From the NCBI GenBank assembly GCA_946415695.1, contig CAMKTM010000156.1, forward strand, positions 1 to 5,875: a stretch of 5,875 nt of DNA. The letters are read 5' to 3'. The stretch is from an uncultured Prevotellaceae bacterium. Lineage in GTDB: Bacteria; Bacteroidota; Bacteroidia; Bacteroidales; Bacteroidaceae. This document shows, piece by piece, positions 1 through 4,089 of this stretch. The notes beneath the pieces are model-generated. The model was not told the DNA's origin. It did not search any database and saw only the letters and a program-made list of their open reading frames with translations. The stretch's first letter is position 1; the number at the start of each line of letters is the position of its first letter. The translations under genes and the position numbers were made by a program.

Positions 1-5
1 CCCTA

Positions 6-21
6 TCCCCCTTTAGGGGGA
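6..21. repeat. Short C5/G5 inverted repeat upstream of cysK
   Basis: A perfect inverted repeat has a 6-bp stem (T6-C11 against G16-A21) around a 4-base loop (TTTA). On the plus strand it is followed by an A-rich rather than a T-rich tract, and on the minus strand no T-run follows either. It therefore does not look like an intrinsic terminator in either direction. It could be a leader hairpin of the cysK transcript or the end of an element that starts before the window. The rest of 22-65 is AT-rich; I see no TAnnTTTG promoter element there. Confidence 0.45.
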
Positions 22-65
22 ATAAAAAACAGCAAATCGTAAATCTTTAAATAATAAATATCGTT

Positions 66-995
66 ATGGCAATCTACAATTCAATTACTGAGCTCATCGG
101 TGGTACGCCGTTGGTTCAGCTCAACACTTTTTCACGGAATCGCAACCTTAAGGCTAACGTCATAGCCAAGGTGGAGTTCTTCAACCCCGGTGGCAGCGTC
201 AAGGATCGCATTGCCCTGAGCATGGTGCTCGATGCCGAGCGGCAGGGCATCCTGAAGCAAGGCGGCACCATCATCGAGCCGACGAGCGGCAATACGGGCG
301 TTGGCCTCTCCCTCGTCGGTGCGGTAAGAGGCTACAAAGTCATCCTGACGATGCCCGAGACGATGAGTATCGAGCGCCGCAAGTTGGCTCAGGCTTATGG
401 CACCGAAATTGTCCTTACGCCTGGCAGCGAAGGCATGAAGGGTGCCATCCGCAAGGCTGAGGAGCTGCGCGACAGTACGCCCGGAGCCGTCATCCTTCAG
501 CAGTTCGAGAACCCAGCCAATCCTGCCATCCATGTCAAGACGACCGGCGAGGAGATATGGCGCGACACAGACGGACGGGTCGATGTCTTCGTGGCAGGTG
601 TTGGCACAGGCGGAACTGTCTCCGGCGTGGCCAAAGCCCTCAAGGCCCACAATCCGAACATTCACATCGTCGCCGTTGAGCCGGCCTCGAGTGCAGTCCT
701 TTCCGGCCAACCCTCCGGTGCTCACAAGATACAGGGCATCGGTGCAGGCTTCGAACCAAAGAACTTCGACCGTCCCCTCGTCGATGAGATACTGCCCGTG
801 AGCAACGAGGATGCGTTTGCCACAGCGCGTGCCGTTGCCAAGGAAGAGGGCATCTTCGTGGGTATTTCTTCAGGAGCGGCAGCTTATGCTGCAGCAACAG
901 TGGCTCAGCGCCCCGAGTTTGCAGGAAAGAACATCGTCGTCCTTCTGCCCGACACCGGCGAGCGCTACCTCTCCACCGCCCTGCTTGAAGAATAA
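66..995 (+). CDS. cysK: Cysteine synthase A (O-acetylserine sulfhydrylase)
   Basis: This is a cytoplasmic PLP enzyme that converts O-acetyl-L-serine and sulfide to L-cysteine and acetate, the last step of cysteine synthesis. The 309 residues match the usual family length (roughly 300-325), so the gene is complete. The motif PGGSVKDR (41-48) contains the Schiff-base lysine K46. TSGNTG (73-78) is the substrate-binding loop. GVGTGGT (178-184) holds the PLP phosphate. GIGAGFEP (224-231) is the conserved family segment, and GISSGAA (266-272) supplies the serine facing the pyridine nitrogen. The stretch PETMSIERRKLAQAYG (97-112) fits CysK better than CysM, and the C-terminus PDTGERYLST is typical. 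The ATG at 66 lets the protein begin with the normal family N-terminus (MAIYNSITELIGGTPLVQL). No strong Shine-Dalgarno is visible, only A/T-rich sequence, which is common in Bacteroidetes. No terminator hairpin follows, so read-through into the fucosidase gene is possible. Cystathionine beta-synthase is less likely because there is no extra N- or C-terminal domain. Confidence 0.96.
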   Translation: MAIYNSITELIGGTPLVQLNTFSRNRNLKANVIAKVEFFNPGGSVKDRIALSMVLDAERQGILKQGGTIIEPTSGNTGVGLSLVGAVRGYKVILTMPETMSIERRKLAQAYGTEIVLTPGSEGMKGAIRKAEELRDSTPGAVILQQFENPANPAIHVKTTGEEIWRDTDGRVDVFVAGVGTGGTVSGVAKALKAHNPNIHIVAVEPASSAVLSGQPSGAHKIQGIGAGFEPKNFDRPLVDEILPVSNEDAFATARAVAKEEGIFVGISSGAAAYAAATVAQRPEFAGKNIVVLLPDTGERYLSTALLEE

Positions 996-1018
996 AGAAA
1001 GAAAAGCAGACAAGTTCC

Positions 1019-1049
1019 TTGCACAGTTGCAGATATTTTCGTAGCTTTG
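1019..1049 (+). promoter_or_regulatory. Bacteroidetes-type promoter for the fucosidase gene
   Basis: A perfect TAnnTTTG -7 element (TAGCTTTG, 1042-1049) lies 20 bases downstream of a TTG at 1019-1021 that fits the -33 element (consensus TTTG, usual spacer 19-21). Transcription would start near 1055 and give a leader of about 25 bases. This is the best-formed promoter in the window, and it suggests that the fucosidase is expressed independently of cysK. Confidence 0.65.
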
Positions 1050-1065
1050 TCCCTCGTAAACCATT

Positions 1066-1076
1066 AAGGGGAAAAG
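1066..1076 (+). promoter_or_regulatory. Purine-rich ribosome binding region of the fucosidase gene
   Basis: AAGGGGAAAAG ends three bases before the ATG at 1080. It combines a weak G-rich Shine-Dalgarno-like core with the A-rich context that Bacteroidetes ribosomes favour. It supports the ATG at 1080 as the start, and that start also places a proper signal peptide at the N-terminus. Confidence 0.45.
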
Positions 1077-1079
1077 CAT

Positions 1080-2546
1080 ATGAAAGTATCTGCAATTTTT
1101 TTATCCCTCTCCTTCTTGGCCACTACGGCAGGAGCGCAGAAGAATGCTCCCCAGCCCATTGCTCCTTGCCCCTCGCCCCAGCAGGTGGCGTGGCAGAAGA
1201 TGGAGACCTATGCCTTCGTGCACTACGGTCTGAACACCTTCAACGACAGCGAATGGGGTTATGGCGATGCCGACCCCAAGACGTTCAATCCCTCGCGGAT
1301 GGACGTGGAGCAGTGGGTTCGCACTTTGAAGGCGGCTGGCATGAAGGGTGTCATCATCGTGGCCAAGCACCACGACGGCTTCGCCATGTGGCCAAGTCCG
1401 TTGACCGACTACAACATCACGCGTTCCAGCTACGACGGACCGAAGAACAAAGACGGCAAGGTTGACGTCCTCGCCGAGCTTCGCAAGGCGTGCGACAAGT
1501 ACGACCTGAAGATGGGCATCTACCTCTCCCCCTGGGACAGGAACCATGCCGAGTACGGGCGGCAGGCTTACGTTGATTACTACCACCGTCAGCTCACGCA
1601 GCTCGTCACGGAGTATGGCCCGCTCTTCGAGGTGTGGCTCGACGGGGCGAACGGCGGCGACGGCTACTACGGTGGAGCGCGCGAGACGCGAAAGATCGAC
1701 CGCCGCAACTACTACGACTTCCCCAAGATTCATTCCATCATCAATGAGCATCAGCCCGAGGCCATCATCTTCAGCGACGGCGGCCCCGGCTGCCGCTGGG
1801 TGGGCAACGAGCGTGGCGAGGCTGGCATCCCGAACTGGTCGTTTCTCAAGAAGGACAAGGTCTATCCCGGCATGCCGAACAGCGAAGTGCTGCAAAACGG
1901 CTTCCCCGACGGCGACATCTGGGTGGCGGCCGAGTGCGACGTCTCCATCCGACCGGGCTGGTTCTATCATCCCGAAGAGGACAGCAAGGTGAAGACACCC
2001 GAGCAACTGGCCGACATCTATTACCGTTCCGTGGGACGCAATGCAACGTTCCTCCTGAACTTCCCCATCGACCGCGAGGGCAGAGTGAATGCCATCGACA
2101 GCACCAACGCCGTACGCTTCCGGAGGATAATCGACCAAGACTTCAAGAAAAACCTGCTCCGCAAAGCAAAAGTCACAGCCAGCAGCGAGCGAGACAAAGC
2201 CTTCTCTGCCAGGAAGTTGAACGACGGGAAGTGGGACACCTTCTGGGCGACGCCGGACGGCGTGACCACAGGCTCCGTCACCTTCACCTTCGGCAAACCC
2301 ACTCGCCTGAACCGCCTCCTGCTGCAAGAATACATCCCGTTGGGGCAAAGAGTCGGGAAGTTTGTTGCAGAAGCCTTTATCGACGGACGTTGGACACCAA
2401 TCGATCCGGGCGAACCCTTCGGAAACATCGGCTACAAGCGCATTCTGCGCTTTGCCACCATCGAGACGACGGCTCTCCGCATCTCCTTCCTCGAAGGCCG
2501 TGGCCCGCTTTGCATCAACAACATCGAAGCTTACCTTGCCCCGTAG
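1080..2546 (+). CDS. Secreted GH29 alpha-L-fucosidase with C-terminal beta-sandwich domain
   Basis: This is a retaining glycoside hydrolase that releases terminal alpha-L-fucose from glycans, probably in the periplasm. Residues 1-19 form a signal peptide with an AGA|Q cleavage site and no lipobox cysteine. The GH29 barrel spans about 33-345. Visible landmarks are FVHYGLNTF (46-54), EWGYG (58-62), KHHDGFAMWPS (96-106), YLSPWDRN (148-155) and FEVWLDGANGGDGYYGGA (183-200). D188 is the expected nucleophile. By remembered alignment to the Bifidobacterium AfcB pair D172/E217, E244 in RWVGNERG is the expected acid/base. These motifs match the GH29-B group, which prefers alpha-1,3/1,4-fucosyl linkages of Lewis-type structures. 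Residues about 358-486 (TASSERDKAFSARKLNDGKW onward) form an F5/8 type C-like beta-sandwich common in these enzymes. The length of 488 fits a complete protein. The gene has its own promoter, and a terminator follows about 53 bases after the stop. No SusC/SusD pair or transporter is in view. The linkage specificity is inferred from motifs, not shown. Confidence 0.93.
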   Translation: MKVSAIFLSLSFLATTAGAQKNAPQPIAPCPSPQQVAWQKMETYAFVHYGLNTFNDSEWGYGDADPKTFNPSRMDVEQWVRTLKAAGMKGVIIVAKHHDGFAMWPSPLTDYNITRSSYDGPKNKDGKVDVLAELRKACDKYDLKMGIYLSPWDRNHAEYGRQAYVDYYHRQLTQLVTEYGPLFEVWLDGANGGDGYYGGARETRKIDRRNYYDFPKIHSIINEHQPEAIIFSDGGPGCRWVGNERGEAGIPNWSFLKKDKVYPGMPNSEVLQNGFPDGDIWVAAECDVSIRPGWFYHPEEDSKVKTPEQLADIYYRSVGRNATFLLNFPIDREGRVNAIDSTNAVRFRRIIDQDFKKNLLRKAKVTASSERDKAFSARKLNDGKWDTFWATPDGVTTGSVTFTFGKPTRLNRLLLQEYIPLGQRVGKFVAEAFIDGRWTPIDPGEPFGNIGYKRILRFATIETTALRISFLEGRGPLCINNIEAYLAP

Positions 2547-2599
2547 TTCAAGCCCGCCAAATTCCGTCGTCGGTTATAGTTCGTGATGACACATCTTTC

Positions 2600-2640
2600 C
2601 CCCCTGCTTTCTTGTCAACATTGCAGGGGGTGTTTATTGC
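2600..2640 (+). terminator. Rho-independent terminator after the fucosidase gene
   Basis: A perfect 8-bp stem (CCCCCTGC at 2600-2607 pairs with GCAGGGGG at 2623-2630) closes a 15-base loop. It is followed by a T-rich but interrupted tail (TGTTTATTGCTTTT). It begins 53 bases after the fucosidase stop. The T-rich tail lies only on the plus-strand side, so it should end the fucosidase transcript and not the convergent regulator transcript. Confidence 0.75.
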
Positions 2641-2654
2641 TTTTACATGTACAA

Positions 2655-2698
2655 GCAATTGCAAGTACATGACCATGCAATTGCAAGTACATGACCAT
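2655..2698. repeat. 22-bp perfect tandem repeat, two copies
   Basis: Two identical adjacent 22-bp units occupy 2655-2676 and 2677-2698. A truncated third start (GCAAT) follows at 2699-2703. Each unit begins with the palindrome GCAATTGC and ends in TACATGACCAT. Because the palindrome occurs twice, 2655-2663 can pair with 2676-2684 (9 bp, 12-base loop). The first palindrome is also flanked by CATGTAC (2646-2652) and GTACATG (2665-2671), which makes an imperfect 26-bp dyad. The repeat lies between the fucosidase terminator and the end of the convergent regulator gene. Its function is unknown. It could be a structured 3' end for the regulator transcript, although no T-run follows on that strand. 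Confidence 0.85.
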
Positions 2699-2732
2699 GC
2701 AATAAAGTAGCTGTGGCATCATGGGCAGAAGT

Positions 2733-3851
2733 TCATGGCTTGTCGCCAGGATTGTTTCGCGTTTTTTCCTTCTCGGCTTTTTTGCGTTGCGCTTCGAGCC
2801 AGGCGTTGGGCGTCATGTCCGTGAACTTGCGGAAATTTCGGTAAAAGGACTGCTCGCCCGAGAAGCCCACGTTCAGGGCGATGGCTGAGAATTTGCTTTC
2901 GCTGCCGTGCCTTTCGTGCTGCATCATCACCATCTTGGCGTGCTCTATGCGCAGGCGGTTCACGTAATCGGAGAAAGAGCAGTGAAACTCCTGGTTGATG
3001 TAGTTGGAGACGTACGTGCGGCAGGAACCCACTTCGCGCGCCACGTCCGTAAGCTTCACATTCTGATGCAGATAATACGCCTCCGTCACCATCAGATGCT
3101 CTATCTTCGCGCCCAGTTCCTTGTTTTCCGCCGGTGCATCGGGTGGTGTCTCCTCGGGATTGTCGGTCAGGAACTGCTCGACACGGAATGAACGCTTGCT
3201 CCCGATGTAGCCCAGGACGAAGAGCAGGACGGCCATCGGGACGAGGGCAAAGGGTATCATGCCGTGGTTCGTGATGACATATTTCCTGCCGAGAATGTTA
3301 AGGACGAAGGAGACGATGGCTGTCAGCAGCACCGCCACGAGCAGGATGCGGATGGGCAGCACGCTCTTGTCCTCTGTCTCGGCATAGAGCTCGGACAGCT
3401 TGCGGTCGAAGGCACGCAGGCGGCGGTAGCCGAAGATGACTACGCTCAGCACCTGCAAGGCGTTAAGTACCTGACGCACAGAATCAGTCGTCTTGTTGTT
3501 CCAGCAGAGGATGGCAAGCGCCACCAAGAGGCCTGGGGCCAGCACCTGCACCGTCAGTCGCGGTGATGCGGGTTGGGCGGTCAGCCGGCAAATGTAGAGA
3601 AAGTAGATGGGATAGACGGAGAGGGAGCAGGCAGCCCACAGAGCTTCGAGCGGCGTGGGCAGGCCTGTCTCGACATACCTGTGATACAATAAGGTGTGGC
3701 AAAAGTAGAGCACAGAGCAGACGCCGAAGAAGACCGTCAGCATCTTCTTGGCGGCATCGGCCCCACGGTGCTCTATTGCGAACCAGACAAACCAATACAG
3801 ACAGACCGTAAGCGGTAAAACCGTTAAAAATAATTCTGCACTTAACGTCAT
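2733..3851 (-). CDS. AraC-type transcriptional regulator with multi-pass membrane N-terminus
   Basis: This is a predicted DNA-binding regulator anchored in the inner membrane. Of its 372 residues, about 1-216 carry seven hydrophobic segments, near 6-25, 37-55, 68-90, 101-117, 128-142 (weakest), 166-187 and 198-216. A linker of about 217-246 is rich in Pro, Glu and Asp. Residues 247-355 form an AraC/XylS domain with two helix-turn-helix units: KLTDVAREVGSCRTYVSNYI (266-285) and a second at 320-351 containing IALNVGFSGEQSFYRNFRK and the closing MTPNAW signature. The C-terminal tail is Lys/Arg-rich. This architecture is common in Bacteroidetes, where the membrane half is presumed to sense a signal, though ligands are mostly unknown. 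GGAG seven bases before the ATG, and a TAnnTTTG element upstream, support the chosen start. The gene is convergent with the fucosidase gene and divergent from the BspA-like gene, so the shared 238-base region is the natural place for its operator. The target genes are not shown by sequence. Confidence 0.9.
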   Translation of the reverse strand: MTLSAELFLTVLPLTVCLYWFVWFAIEHRGADAAKKMLTVFFGVCSVLYFCHTLLYHRYVETGLPTPLEALWAACSLSVYPIYFLYICRLTAQPASPRLTVQVLAPGLLVALAILCWNNKTTDSVRQVLNALQVLSVVIFGYRRLRAFDRKLSELYAETEDKSVLPIRILLVAVLLTAIVSFVLNILGRKYVITNHGMIPFALVPMAVLLFVLGYIGSKRSFRVEQFLTDNPEETPPDAPAENKELGAKIEHLMVTEAYYLHQNVKLTDVAREVGSCRTYVSNYINQEFHCSFSDYVNRLRIEHAKMVMMQHERHGSESKFSAIALNVGFSGEQSFYRNFRKFTDMTPNAWLEAQRKKAEKEKTRNNPGDKP

Positions 3852-3857
3852 CTTTAT

Positions 3858-3862
3858 ACTCC
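3858..3862 (-). promoter_or_regulatory. Shine-Dalgarno site of the AraC-type regulator gene
   Basis: Read on the minus strand, GGAGT lies here, with seven bases (TATAAAG) between GGAG and the ATG at 3851. It is the only classical Shine-Dalgarno in the window, and it fixes the start codon of the regulator. Confidence 0.6.
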
Positions 3863-3883
3863 GGAAACGGCGCTTTCTTCGTG

Positions 3884-3891
3884 CAAAGATA
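3884..3891 (-). promoter_or_regulatory. -7 element of the regulator promoter
   Basis: The minus strand reads TATCTTTG, a perfect match to the Bacteroidetes TAnnTTTG element, 32 bases before the regulator ATG. The expected transcription start is near 3877. No good TTTG -33 match is visible at the usual 19-21 base spacing. Either the promoter is weak or it depends on an activator. Confidence 0.5.
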
Positions 3892-3951
3892 CAAATTTTA
3901 TCAATTTCGCCGCACTTTTCCCCATAAGAATAATGCCGATGAAATGGACAA

Positions 3952-4001
3952 TTGTACGTTTTGTTGGTCTTTTTGTACGAAATGATAGAGCGATTTGTAT
4001 G
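3952..4001 (+). promoter_or_regulatory. Three phased direct repeats, candidate operator
   Basis: TTGTACG occurs at 3952-3958 and 3973-3979, and TTGTATG at 3995-4001, all in the same orientation. The spacings are 21 and 22 bases, about two helical turns. The first and third copies extend to TTGTACGTTTT and TTGTATGTTTT. AraC-family proteins such as AraC itself bind direct repeats at 21-bp spacing with their two HTH units. The array lies upstream of the BspA-like promoter (about 45-95 bases before its expected start) and also upstream of the regulator promoter. Calling it the binding site of the neighbouring regulator is an inference. Confidence 0.4.
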
Positions 4002-4032
4002 TTTTTAATGCGCGTATATCGTATATAATTCA

Positions 4033-4040
4033 TAAGTTTG
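4033..4040 (+). promoter_or_regulatory. -7 element of the BspA-like gene promoter
   Basis: TAAGTTTG matches TAnnTTTG perfectly and lies 49 bases before the ATG at 4090. The expected start is near 4046, giving an AT-rich leader of about 44 bases. No TTTG sits at the usual -33 position (TTTTAATG at 4003-4010 is the nearest), which is compatible with dependence on an activator bound at the phased repeats just upstream. Two adjacent copies of CGTATAT (4013-4019 and 4020-4026) fill the spacer region. Confidence 0.5.
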
Positions 4041-4089
4041 CGCTGGATTTTGCCGTAAAAACTTTTAACCAAAACAAATACTTTTTAAT

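Noticed and set aside
6..21. C5/G5 hairpin as a terminator for a gene before the window
   Set aside because: No T-run follows the stem on either strand, so I list it only as an inverted repeat.
132..725. Minus-strand open frame of 197 codons opposite cysK
   Set aside because: It lies wholly inside cysK, has no promoter or ribosome binding site of note and no recognisable protein motif.
1101..2348. Long minus-strand open frame of 415 codons opposite the fucosidase gene
   Set aside because: It is antisense to a well-supported GH29 gene, shows no recognisable domain, and is explained by the GC-biased third codon positions of the real gene leaving few stops on the other strand.
2655..2698. The tandem repeat as a CRISPR array
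   Set aside because: The units are directly adjacent with no spacers, there are only two, and no cas gene is present.
1934..2710. Plus-strand frame of 258 codons overlapping the end of the fucosidase gene and the intergenic repeats
   Set aside because: Out of frame with the real gene. Its composition is rich in Arg, His, Pro and Ser, as in shadow frames, and it reads through the terminator and the tandem repeat.
4024..4029. TATAAT as an E. coli-style -10 box
   Set aside because: The phylum's primary sigma factor uses TAnnTTTG-type elements, and a perfect one lies a few bases downstream.
3854..4072. Minus-strand frame of 72 codons in the divergent intergenic region
   Set aside because: It overlaps both promoters and the phased repeats, has AT-rich DNA unlike the coding regions here, and has no homology that I recognise.
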